Shown: positions 9,063 to 17,099 of the stretch, piece by piece
How positions within the stretch are numbered: position 1 is the stretch's first letter
Layout: every line of letters begins with the position of its first letter
Assembly: GCF_003352835.1 (NCBI RefSeq)
Contig: NZ_QLVD01000023.1
Coordinates: 62,001-126,000, forward strand
Direction of reading: 5' to 3'
Length of the DNA stretch: 64,000 bases
From: Ornithinimicrobium murale
GTDB lineage: Bacteria > Actinomycetota > Actinomycetes > Actinomycetales > Dermatophilaceae
The notes under the pieces: generated by a model
What the model was told of the DNA's origin: nothing
The model's input: the letters and a program-made list of their open reading frames with translations, nothing else
Databases searched by the model: none
Translations under genes and position numbers: made by a program

Positions 9063-9130
9063 CCCGCCTCAGCGGCCCTCAGCCGAGGCTCCGAAGACCT
9101 GGGGCGGGGACACGGCCGGGAGGCCATGGC

Positions 9131-9159
9131 CGGGTCCGCGGGAACTGTCTCCGGACCCG
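9131..9159 (+). terminator. Hairpin between ABC exporter and kgd
   Basis: CGGGTCCG (9131-9138) pairs with CGGACCCG (9152-9159). It lies about 70 nt after the permease stop. The rest of 9063-9248 is non-coding and must hold the kgd promoter. Confidence 0.5.
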
Positions 9160-9248
9160 CGGGGCCGGCTGTGCGGGATAGCGCGCATCAGGGATAGGCT
9201 TGCCACACAAGTTCGGCCGACTACCTGTGAGAAAGAGGCGCGCACGCC

Positions 9249-12200
9249 GTGGCGAACCACTCCCCCAGCAGCGACAACCCCCTGGCAGACTTCGGGGCCA
9301 ACGAGTGGCTCGTGGAGGACATGCGCGAGCGCTATCTGGCGGACCCACAATCCGTCGACGTCGTGTGGCGCGAGTTCTTTGCCGGCCGTGACGGAGGTGC
9401 GCCGACCGAGTCGATGACCAAGGAGAAGGCCGCTGACGGTCCGGTCGGCGAGCAGAAGCGCCCGGAGACGTCGGACGCGCAGGGTCAGCCCGCCCCGGCT
9501 GCCAAGCCGGTCCCCGCGGACCCCGCACCGGCGCAGACCAAGTCCGCCGAGGCGAAGGCTCCCGCGAAGGCTGCCGAGACGAAGGCTGCTCCCGACAAGT
9601 CGGCCGAGACGAAGACTGCTCCCGACAAGGCTGCCGAGACGAAGGCTGCTCCCGACAAGCCGGCCGAGTCCAAGTCGGCCGAGTCCAAGTCGGACGGCGG
9701 TGCGCCGACCCCGCGGGACGCCCCCGCACGCAAGTCGGCCAAGCCCCAGTCGGAGTCACAGGTGACCAAGCTGCGCGGTGCCACCGCACGCACTGTCACC
9801 AACATGGAGCAGAGCCTCACGGTGCCGACGGCGACCAGCCTGCGCGCGATCCCGGCGAAGCTGCTCATCGACAACCGCATCGTGATCAACAACCACCTGT
9901 CGCGCAGCCGCGGCGGCAAGGTGTCCTTCACCCACCTCATCGGCTACGCCATGGTGAAGGCCCTGCAGGCGATGCCCGAGATGAACAACAGCTACACCGA
10001 GCAGGACGGCAAGCCACACATCGTGGAGCCGGCCCACGTCAACTTCGGTCTGGCCATCGACCTGCCCAAGCCAGACGGGACCCGCCAGCTCGTCGTGCCC
10101 AACATCAAGGGCGCCGAGTCGATGGACTTCGCCAACTTCTGGGGCGCCTACGAGGACCTGGTCGCCAAGGCCCGCGACAACAAGCTGACCCTGGAGGACT
10201 ACCAGGGCACCACCATCTCGTTGACCAACCCCGGCGGCATCGGCACCGTCTCGTCCGTGCCGCGACTGATGCCCGGTCAGGGCGCGATCATCGGTGTCGG
10301 CACCCTGGACTACCCCGCGGAGTGGGAGGGCGCCAGCAGCGAGGCCATCGCACGCGCGGCGGTGAGTAAGGTGCTGACGCTCACCTCGACCTACGACCAC
10401 CGGATCATCCAGGGCGCTCAGTCAGGCGAGTTCCTGCGCGTGCTCCACCAGCTGCTGCTGGGGGCCGACGGGTTCTACGACGACATCTTCACCGGGCTGC
10501 GGATCCCCTACGAGCCGGTCCGCTGGGCACCCGATGTCACCGCCAGCCACGACGACGACGTCTCCAAGGCCTCGCGCGTCCAGGAGCTGATCCACGCCTA
10601 CCGGGTCCGTGGTCACCTGATGGCCGACACCGACCCGCTGGAGTACCGCCAGCGGCGGCACCACGACCTGGACATCACCAACCACGGTCTGACGCTGTGG
10701 GACCTGGAGCGCAGCTTCCCCACGGGCGGTTTCGGTGGCTCGGCGCGCCTGACGCTCCGCAAGATCCTGGGGATCCTGCGGGACTCCTACTGCCGCACCA
10801 TCGGCATCGAGTACATGCACATCCAGGACCCGGAAGAGCGGGCCTGGATCCAGCGGCACGTCGAGATCCCCTATGAGAAGACGTCGGCGGACGAGCAGCT
10901 GCGCATCCTGCGGCGCCTCAACGCCGCAGAGGCCTTCGAGACCTTCCTGCAGACCAAGTTCGTCGGGCAGAAGCGGTTCAGCCTCGAGGGCGGTGAGTCC
11001 GTCATCGCGCTGCTGGACCAGATCCTCACCGACTCGGCCAACGACGGCCTGGACGAGGTCTGCATCGGGATGCCGCACCGTGGCCGACTCAACGTCCTGG
11101 CCAACCTCGCGGGCAAGTCCTACGGTCAGATCTTCCGTGAGTTCGAGGGCAAGCAGGCTGCCGGGTCCGTCCAGGGCTCCGGCGACGTGAAGTACCACCT
11201 CGGCACCGAGGGCGAGTTCGTCACCGAGAGCGGCATGTCCACCCAGGTCTACCTCGCGGCCAACCCCTCGCACCTGGAGGCCGTCAACCCGGTCCTGGAG
11301 GGCATCGTGCGGGCCAAGCAGGACCGCCTCGACCTGGCTGGGGAGTCCTTCACCGTGCTGCCGGTGCTGATGCACGGCGATGCGGCCTTCGCGGGACAGG
11401 GTGTGGTCGCCGAGACCCTCAACCTGTCCCAGCTGCGTGGCTACCGCACGGGCGGGACGATCCACGTGGTCATCAACAACCAGGTGGGCTTCACCACCAG
11501 CCCGGAGGCATCGCGGTCCACGGTCTACTGCACCGATGTGGCCCGCATGGTCCAGGCCCCGATCTTCCACGTCAACGGTGATGACCCCGAGGCCTGTGTG
11601 CGCGTCGCCGAGCTGGCCTACGAGTACCGCCAGCAGTTCAACAAGGACGTCGTGATCGACATGGTCTGCTACCGCCGGCGCGGTCACAACGAGGGTGACG
11701 ACCCCTCGATGACCCAGCCGTTGATGTATGACCTGATCGAGAACAAGCGCTCGGTGCGCAAGCTCTACACCGAGTCCCTGGTCGGTCGCGGCGACATCAC
11801 CATCGACGACGCCGAGAACGCGCTGCGGGACTACCAGCACCAGCTGGAGCATGTCTTCACCGAGACGAAGGCGGCTCTGAAGGGTGAGGACGGCACGACC
11901 GGTCAGCTCGACCGGCCCCGCGCCCAGGACGAGGATGACCGCGCTCCGCGCAAGCCGCACCAGACCCGGATCTCCAGTGAGCTCGTCGAGAAGATCGGTG
12001 ACGCCTTCGCGAACACCCCCGACGGGTTCACGGTCCACCCCAAGTTGGCTCAGCTCATGGAGCGCCGCCAGCAGATGACCCGCGAGGGTGGCGTCGACTG
12101 GGCGATGGGTGAGCTGCTCGCGATCGGCTCGCTCCTGGTGGAGGGCACCCCCGTGCGCTTTGCTGGCCAGGACACCCGTCGCGGCACGTTCGTGCAGCGC

Positions 12201-13127
12201 CACGCGGTGCTGACCGACAAGACCAATGCCACCGAGTGGAACCCCCTGCTGCACCTGTCCGAGGACCAGGCCAAGTTCTGGATCTACGACTCGCTGCTCA
12301 GTGAGTACGCCGCGATGGGCTTCGAGTACGGCTACTCCGTCGAGCGCCCGGACGCACTGGTGCTGTGGGAGGCGCAGTTCGGCGACTTCGTCAACGGCGC
12401 GCAGACCGTCATCGACGAGTTCGTCTCCTCCTCCGAGCAGAAGTGGGACCAGCGCTCCTCGGTTGTGCTCCTCCTCCCCCACGGTTACGAGGGCCAGGGG
12501 CCGGACCACTCCTCGGCCCGCATCGAGCGGTTCCTGCAGCTGTGTGCCGAGGACAACATGACGGTGGCCTATCCCTCCACCCCTGCCTCCTACTTCCACC
12601 TGCTGCGCAAGCAGGCCTTCCAGCGTCCGCGCAAGCCGCTGATCGTGTTCACCCCGAAGGCCATGCTGCGGCTGAAGTCGGCAGGCAGCAGCCCGGAGGA
12701 CTTCACCACCGGCACCTTCGCCCCGGTTCTTCCGGACCGCGTCGAGCTGGACGCCGAGAAGGTCGACCGCGTGCTCCTGGTCAGCAGCAAGCTGACCTAC
12801 GAGCTCGAGGACGAGCGCACCAAGCGGGAGGATGAGCGCACCGCGATCATCCGGGTCGAGCAGCTCTACCCGGTCCCCGGCCGCGAGGTCGCCGAGCAGG
12901 TCAAGGCGTTCCCGAACGCCGAGCTGGTCTGGGTGCAGAACGAGCCGAAGAACCAGGGAGCCTGGCCGTTCATGGCGCTCAACCTGCCCGAGTCGATGGC
13001 ACAGCACGGTGAGGACCGGCCCCTGCGGGTCGTGTCGCGTCCCGCCTCGGCCTCGCCGGCCACGGGCTCGGCCAAGGTGCACGCCGTCGAGCAGGAGGCG
13101 CTGCTCAGGGGCGCCTTCGACCGCTGA
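9249..13127 (+). CDS. kgd: Multifunctional 2-oxoglutarate dehydrogenase/decarboxylase (E1 with E2-like acyltransferase domain)
   Basis: Actinobacterial OdhA/Kgd, 1292 aa, the 2-oxoglutarate step of the TCA cycle. Domains in order: a short E1 N-terminal segment (about 1-45, NPLADFGANEWLVEDMRERY), an Ala/Lys/Pro/Glu-rich linker (about 60-165), a succinyltransferase-like E2 domain with no lipoyl domain (about 175-415, ending in YDHRIIQGAQSGEF), and the ThDP-dependent E1 part (GMPHRGRLNVLAN, GDAAFAGQGVVAETLN, VINNQVGFTT, YRRRGHNEGDDPS) with its C-terminal transketolase-like domain. The start is the GTG at 9249. In relatives this protein joins a mixed pyruvate/2-oxoglutarate dehydrogenase supercomplex and is inhibited by the FHA protein OdhI/GarA; those partners are not in this window. 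Confidence 0.96.
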   Translation: MANHSPSSDNPLADFGANEWLVEDMRERYLADPQSVDVVWREFFAGRDGGAPTESMTKEKAADGPVGEQKRPETSDAQGQPAPAAKPVPADPAPAQTKSAEAKAPAKAAETKAAPDKSAETKTAPDKAAETKAAPDKPAESKSAESKSDGGAPTPRDAPARKSAKPQSESQVTKLRGATARTVTNMEQSLTVPTATSLRAIPAKLLIDNRIVINNHLSRSRGGKVSFTHLIGYAMVKALQAMPEMNNSYTEQDGKPHIVEPAHVNFGLAIDLPKPDGTRQLVVPNIKGAESMDFANFWGAYEDLVAKARDNKLTLEDYQGTTISLTNPGGIGTVSSVPRLMPGQGAIIGVGTLDYPAEWEGASSEAIARAAVSKVLTLTSTYDHRIIQGAQSGEFLRVLHQLLLGADGFYDDIFTGLRIPYEPVRWAPDVTASHDDDVSKASRVQELIHAYRVRGHLMADTDPLEYRQRRHHDLDITNHGLTLWDLERSFPTGGFGGSARLTLRKILGILRDSYCRTIGIEYMHIQDPEERAWIQRHVEIPYEKTSADEQLRILRRLNAAEAFETFLQTKFVGQKRFSLEGGESVIALLDQILTDSANDGLDEVCIGMPHRGRLNVLANLAGKSYGQIFREFEGKQAAGSVQGSGDVKYHLGTEGEFVTESGMSTQVYLAANPSHLEAVNPVLEGIVRAKQDRLDLAGESFTVLPVLMHGDAAFAGQGVVAETLNLSQLRGYRTGGTIHVVINNQVGFTTSPEASRSTVYCTDVARMVQAPIFHVNGDDPEACVRVAELAYEYRQQFNKDVVIDMVCYRRRGHNEGDDPSMTQPLMYDLIENKRSVRKLYTESLVGRGDITIDDAENALRDYQHQLEHVFTETKAALKGEDGTTGQLDRPRAQDEDDRAPRKPHQTRISSELVEKIGDAFANTPDGFTVHPKLAQLMERRQQMTREGGVDWAMGELLAIGSLLVEGTPVRFAGQDTRRGTFVQRHAVLTDKTNATEWNPLLHLSEDQAKFWIYDSLLSEYAAMGFEYGYSVERPDALVLWEAQFGDFVNGAQTVIDEFVSSSEQKWDQRSSVVLLLPHGYEGQGPDHSSARIERFLQLCAEDNMTVAYPSTPASYFHLLRKQAFQRPRKPLIVFTPKAMLRLKSAGSSPEDFTTGTFAPVLPDRVELDAEKVDRVLLVSSKLTYELEDERTKREDERTAIIRVEQLYPVPGREVAEQVKAFPNAELVWVQNEPKNQGAWPFMALNLPESMAQHGEDRPLRVVSRPASASPATGSAKVHAVEQEALLRGAFDR

Positions 13128-13168
13128 GGGGTCGGGCACGGTCCGGTCGCTCTGAAATACTGTCGCCC

Positions 13169-14221
13169 ATGAGTTCACCCGAGGTCACCACCACGTCCGG
13201 CACGACGCTTCCGCCAGGGTGGACGTCGCAGGAACCCACCGACCGCGACGTCGAAGACCTGGTCCGGCTGCTGCGGCGGCACGAGAAGCAGGCGCGGGGC
13301 TGGCCGGGGGCGGACAGTGAGCAGGTCACGGCAGACGTGACCGGCCATGGCGCCGTCATGCGCACGAACTGGCTGGTGCGGGACGGCGAGGGCACCGCGC
13401 GTGCGTGGGTGAGTTGCCACGACCGTGCCGCCGGCCGCGTGCTGGTGGGGGTCACGGTCGACCCGGACCTGACCGCGGAGCTGGCCGAGCCGGTGGCGGC
13501 CTACTGCTTCGCGCTGGCGGAGCAGATCTCGGCCGACATCGCCCGCGATCGCGGGCTCGCCGCGACCCAGATGGACTCCGGAGCCTTCGAGGACGATGAG
13601 CGCCAGGACCGCTGGCTGAAGCAGGCGGGGTTCCGCCTGGTGCGCACGTGGTGGCAGATGGAGCGTCCCGTCACCCCTGCCGAGGCGACCGACCATCCCG
13701 AGCCCCGTGAGGGCGTCGTGGTGCGCAGAGTCCGCCGGGACGACGCGGTGGGGCTGCCGGAGGACGCGGACCTGCACGCGGTCCACGAGATCCTCGAGGA
13801 GTCCTTCGCGGACCACTTCAACAACTACCGGGAGACCTTCGAGGAGTTCCTGGCACGGCTGCGCGCCGACCCGGGGCACCGCTGGGACCACTGGTGGCTG
13901 GCCGAGGTCGACGGGCGACCGGCCGGGGCACTGGTGGGCACCACGGTCACCGGCCGCTTGGACGCCGCTGGCAACCCGGTGCCCGACGGTTCCTACATCG
14001 AGTACATCGGCGTCCACTCCAGCGCCCGGGGCCGCGGAGTGGCCAAGGCCCTTCTGTGGGCGGTGGTCGCCGACGCCGCCGCACGCGGACGCAACCGGGT
14101 GGGCCTGGAGGTCGACGCGCAGTCCCCCACCGGCGCCGACGGGCTCTACACCGCGTTGGGTTGGCAGACGGTCTACGTGACAGAGTCGTGGCACAAGGAT
14201 GTGGCCGCCTCGGCGGGTTAG
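13169..14221 (+). CDS. Protein with two tandem GNAT acetyltransferase domains
   Basis: 350 aa. The first half (about 1-170) is a degenerate GNAT-like domain; the second carries a clear acetyl-CoA motif A (YIGVHSSARGRGVAKALL, about residue 282) and a C-terminal LYTALGWQTVYVTESW. This layout resembles mycothiol-synthase-like double GNAT proteins, but MshD identity is not supported by any feature I can name, so the product is left generic. It follows kgd by 41 bp and may share its transcript. Confidence 0.8.
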   Translation: MSSPEVTTTSGTTLPPGWTSQEPTDRDVEDLVRLLRRHEKQARGWPGADSEQVTADVTGHGAVMRTNWLVRDGEGTARAWVSCHDRAAGRVLVGVTVDPDLTAELAEPVAAYCFALAEQISADIARDRGLAATQMDSGAFEDDERQDRWLKQAGFRLVRTWWQMERPVTPAEATDHPEPREGVVVRRVRRDDAVGLPEDADLHAVHEILEESFADHFNNYRETFEEFLARLRADPGHRWDHWWLAEVDGRPAGALVGTTVTGRLDAAGNPVPDGSYIEYIGVHSSARGRGVAKALLWAVVADAAARGRNRVGLEVDAQSPTGADGLYTALGWQTVYVTESWHKDVAASAG

Positions 14222-14230
14222 TCTGCGGCT

Positions 14231-14410
14231 GTGTACTTCACCGACCGCGGCATCGAGGAGCTAGCCACCCGACGTGGCGAGGAGGAGGTCACTCTTGCGT
14301 GGCTCTCCGAGCAGTTGCGCACCTTTGTCGACGTGCACCCAGAGTTCGAGACGGCCACTGACCGACTCGCCACCTGGCTGGCCCGGTTGGATGACGATGA
14401 TGACGAATGA
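14231..14410 (+). CDS. DUF6104 family micro-protein
   Basis: A 59-aa protein beginning at GTG 14231 (YFTDRGIEELATRRG) and ending in an acidic run (LDDDDDE). The start pattern and the internal EEVTLAWLSEQLRTFVD are what I recall for the actinobacterial DUF6104 family. It is helical and strongly acidic with no cysteine or membrane segment. It lies 9 bp after the double GNAT gene and 12 bp before the SGNH-like gene, so it is most likely part of one operon. Function is unknown. Confidence 0.75.
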   Translation: MYFTDRGIEELATRRGEEEVTLAWLSEQLRTFVDVHPEFETATDRLATWLARLDDDDDE

Positions 14411-14422
14411 TGGAGGACACCT

Positions 14423-15082
14423 GTGACACCCGCCGACGACGAGTCCGTCGTGGAGTTCAACCCCAGCGCCGAGTTCCACGTCGCTGACGGCCCCCGCGAT
14501 ATCGGGCTCTGTTTCGTGGGCGACGGCTTCGTCGCCGGATACGGCGACCCGAAGGCCCTCGGCTGGGTCAGCCGGGTCGTGGGCCGCAGCCCGGTCGCGG
14601 ACGCTGACCTGACCGCCTACAACCTGGGCGTGCGCGGCGAGTCCAGCGCCGACGTGATGACGCGCTGGCGCGGCGAGTGCGCACCGCGGTGGAGCGGCCG
14701 CTCCGAGCGACGTCTCGTCGTCGGGGTCGGCGCGACCGACATCGCAGCAGGCATCACGACCGCTCGCTCGCGACTCAACCTGGCCAACATCCTGGACGAG
14801 GCCACCACGACGGGCATCGGCACCTTCGTCGTGGGCCCGACCCCGACGCTCGACGCCGAGGTGAACCAACGCCTCGAGGTGCTGGCCGATGCCCAGGCCG
14901 ATGTCTGCGCCCGGCGGTCGGTCCCCTATGTCGACTGCTTCCACCCGCTGCGGGACCACGACCAGTGGCAGTCCGACCTCGCCGCGGGCGACGGGGTGCA
15001 CCCGGGCCAGGCAGGCTACGGCCTGATGGCCTGGTTGGTCCTCCACGCGAACTGGCAGGGTTGGCTCAAGATCAACGGCTGA
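14423..15082 (+). CDS. SGNH/GDSL-fold protein without the catalytic serine
   Basis: A 219-aa protein with the SGNH hydrolase pattern. The block I position reads FVGDGFVAGYGDP (about residues 31-43) where active enzymes have GDS, so the nucleophile is Gly. Block II (NLGVRGESS) is kept. The block III Asn position reads GVGATDI rather than GxND. Block V (DGVHPGQAGYGLMAWL, Asp-x-x-His) is kept. Esterase activity by the usual mechanism is therefore unlikely; it may be a binding or pseudo-enzyme version. I recall actinobacterial relatives that also lack this serine, so the change may be shared by the subfamily. It has no signal peptide and is expected to be cytoplasmic. Confidence 0.75.
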   Translation: MTPADDESVVEFNPSAEFHVADGPRDIGLCFVGDGFVAGYGDPKALGWVSRVVGRSPVADADLTAYNLGVRGESSADVMTRWRGECAPRWSGRSERRLVVGVGATDIAAGITTARSRLNLANILDEATTTGIGTFVVGPTPTLDAEVNQRLEVLADAQADVCARRSVPYVDCFHPLRDHDQWQSDLAAGDGVHPGQAGYGLMAWLVLHANWQGWLKING

Positions 15083-15100
15083 GCCCGTCGAGCGATGGGG

Positions 15101-16018
15101 TCAGCGGCTGAGCCCGTCGAGCCACGCGCGAGACTCCTCATAGGCCGCTGCGGTCGCCACGTCGGGGACGGCGGCTGGCGCACCATCAGCCCGTGGGTAG
15201 GACCCGAGATAACGCACGTCGGCACAGATCCGGCGCAGCCCGGCGAGTGCCTCCGCCACACGCGGCTCGCTGAGATGTCCTAGAGCCTCGATCGCGAAGC
15301 AGTACTGCCCCAAGGCCTCCCCCGTCGGTCGTGACTCGAGGCGCACCAGGTCGACCCCGCGCATCGCGAACTGATTGAGCAGGTCGAGCAACGCACCGGC
15401 GTGGTTGTGTCGCAGATACGCCACGACCGTCGTGACGTCGGCCCCGGTCGCCTCGGGCACCACCCCGGGACGAGCCAGCCGGATGAACCGGGTGACGGCC
15501 CCCTGACGGTCGGCGATCCCGTCCTCCAGCACCACCAGGTCGTGGCGCTCGGCCGCCAGAGGAGCGGCGATGGCCGCGTCATAGACCTCCGCCGCCACGA
15601 GGACGGCAGCGCGGGCCGTCGAGGACTCCGGGATCACCTCGGCGTCGGGGAGGTGAGCCGCCAGCCACTCCCGCGTCTGGGCGATGGCCACCGGGTGCGT
15701 GGCAACCCGTCGCACCGCGGACAACTGCGTGCCGGACCGCGCCATCAGGGCGAACTCCACCTCCACGTGGACCTCCGCGGTGATCACGAGGGGTTCGCCG
15801 CGGATCAGCTCATCGAGGGTGGCCGAGACCGAGCCCTCCACCGAGTTCTCAAAGGGCACCAGTGCCGCGTCGAGGGAGCCTTCACGCACCGCCTGCAGTG
15901 CCGCCGGCACGTTGGGCGCCGCCCAGGCGGTCTCGGCTGCGACCGGGTCGAGCCGCCGCAGGGCTGCCTCGGTGAAGGTCCCCGCTGGGCCGAGGAAGCC
16001 CAGGCCACCCCCGCTCAC
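15101..16018 (-). CDS. pheA: Prephenate dehydratase
   Basis: Monofunctional prephenate dehydratase (305 aa) making phenylpyruvate for phenylalanine. The N-terminal periplasmic-binding-like catalytic fold begins FLGPAGTFTEAAL and contains FENSVEGSV and the catalytic VTRFIRLAR segment (Thr-Arg-Phe). The C-terminal ACT domain (about 195-280) contains the Phe-binding motif LESRPTGEALGQYCF, so feedback inhibition by Phe is expected. No fused chorismate mutase is present, as is usual in actinobacteria. It overlaps the upstream MDR gene by 4 bp (ATGA). Confidence 0.95.
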   Translation of the reverse strand: MSGGGLGFLGPAGTFTEAALRRLDPVAAETAWAAPNVPAALQAVREGSLDAALVPFENSVEGSVSATLDELIRGEPLVITAEVHVEVEFALMARSGTQLSAVRRVATHPVAIAQTREWLAAHLPDAEVIPESSTARAAVLVAAEVYDAAIAAPLAAERHDLVVLEDGIADRQGAVTRFIRLARPGVVPEATGADVTTVVAYLRHNHAGALLDLLNQFAMRGVDLVRLESRPTGEALGQYCFAIEALGHLSEPRVAEALAGLRRICADVRYLGSYPRADGAPAAVPDVATAAAYEESRAWLDGLSR

Positions 16019-16980
16019 GGGGTCAGCACGACCTTGCCGAAGACCTCACCGGCGGCCAGCGCGGCGATGCCGTCCGCCGCGTCAGCCAACGGGATCACCC
16101 GGTCGATCACCGGCCGCAGGCCGGTCTGCTCCATGAGCCGGGAGACCTGCACCAGCTGCTCGCGGTTGCCCATCGTGGAGCCCTGCACCCGCAGTTGGTG
16201 GAAGAAGATCCTGGTCAGTTCCGCCTTCGTGGGTGCGTCCCCGGAGGTGGCACCCGCGATCACGAGGGTGCCGCCGGGTCGCAGGCTGGACACCGAGTGC
16301 GACCAGGTCGCCGCCCCGACGGTCTCCAGGACCACATCGACCCGCTCGGGCAGCCGCTCGCCGGGAGCGAAGACCGCTTCCGCGCCGAGCTCCAGGGCAC
16401 GCTGCCGGCGTGCCTCGTCCCGGCTCGTCGCCCACACCCGATAACCGGTGGCGGCCCCGATGCCGATGGCCGCGGTGGCCACGCCCCCACCGACGCCCTG
16501 CACGAGCACCGTCGACCCGGGGGGAGCCCCGTTGACGCACAGCATCTTGTAGGCGGTCAGGAAAGCGGTGGGCAGGCAGGCCGCCTCCTCGAAGGAGAGG
16601 CCGGGTGGCTTGGGCACCAGGTTGCCGGCGGGCACCACGACCTGCTCGGCCAGGGTGCCCTGATAGCGCTCGGACAGCAGGGAGCGGCGGGGGTCGAGGG
16701 TCTGCTCCCCGGTCCACCCGGGCGAGGAGACGACGGCGTGGACGAGCACCTCCCGGCCGTCCTGGTCGACACCGGCGGCGTCGCACCCCAGGATCATGGG
16801 CAGTTTGTCCTGCCCGAGACCGACCCCACGCAGTGACCAGACGTCGTGGTGGTTCAGGGCGGCGGCACGGACGTCGACCTTCACCCACCCGTCGGGGACC
16901 TCGGGCTCCGGTCGCTCCCCGACCACCAGCCCCGCGACCGGGTCATCGGGATGGATCTCAGCGGCATAGGCAGCAAGCAT
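16015..16980 (-). CDS. MDR-superfamily zinc-type alcohol dehydrogenase/quinone oxidoreductase
   Basis: 321 aa. A GroES-like N-terminal domain (ALNHHDVWSLRGV, ILGCDAAGV) and a Rossmann domain with VLVQGVGGGVATAAI (about residues 160-175) identify the medium-chain dehydrogenase/reductase family. The catalytic zinc Cys position reads LNHHDVW and the structural zinc cysteine cluster is absent, so it may be a zinc-free quinone-reductase type. The substrate is unknown. It is the first gene of an operon with pheA. Confidence 0.82.
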   Translation of the reverse strand: MLAAYAAEIHPDDPVAGLVVGERPEPEVPDGWVKVDVRAAALNHHDVWSLRGVGLGQDKLPMILGCDAAGVDQDGREVLVHAVVSSPGWTGEQTLDPRRSLLSERYQGTLAEQVVVPAGNLVPKPPGLSFEEAACLPTAFLTAYKMLCVNGAPPGSTVLVQGVGGGVATAAIGIGAATGYRVWATSRDEARRQRALELGAEAVFAPGERLPERVDVVLETVGAATWSHSVSSLRPGGTLVIAGATSGDAPTKAELTRIFFHQLRVQGSTMGNREQLVQVSRLMEQTGLRPVIDRVIPLADAADGIAALAAGEVFGKVVLTP

Positions 16981-16993
16981 GAGGACACGTTAT

Positions 16994-17077
16994 CGGCCTG
17001 TTGAGCAGGGTCACCACCGGCCTGTTGAGCAGGGTCACCACCGGCCTGCTGAGCAGGGTCACCACCGGCCTGTTGGC
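16994..17077. repeat. 24-bp tandem repeat, 3 copies plus a half copy
   Basis: Copies lie at 16994-17017, 17018-17041 and 17042-17065 (one T/C difference), with a 12-nt partial copy at 17066-17077. The unit contains GGCCTGTTGAGCAGGGTCAC. The array is intergenic, between the start of the MDR gene and the stop of the sugar transferase, and covers the place where the MDR/pheA promoter should lie. Confidence 0.9.
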
Positions 17078-17099
17078 GCGAGGTCGGCGACCGCAGGGA

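Noticed and set aside
10422-13178. 918-codon minus-strand frame
   Set aside because: It lies fully antisense to kgd, which has strong homology on the other strand. Long antisense frames are normal at this GC content.
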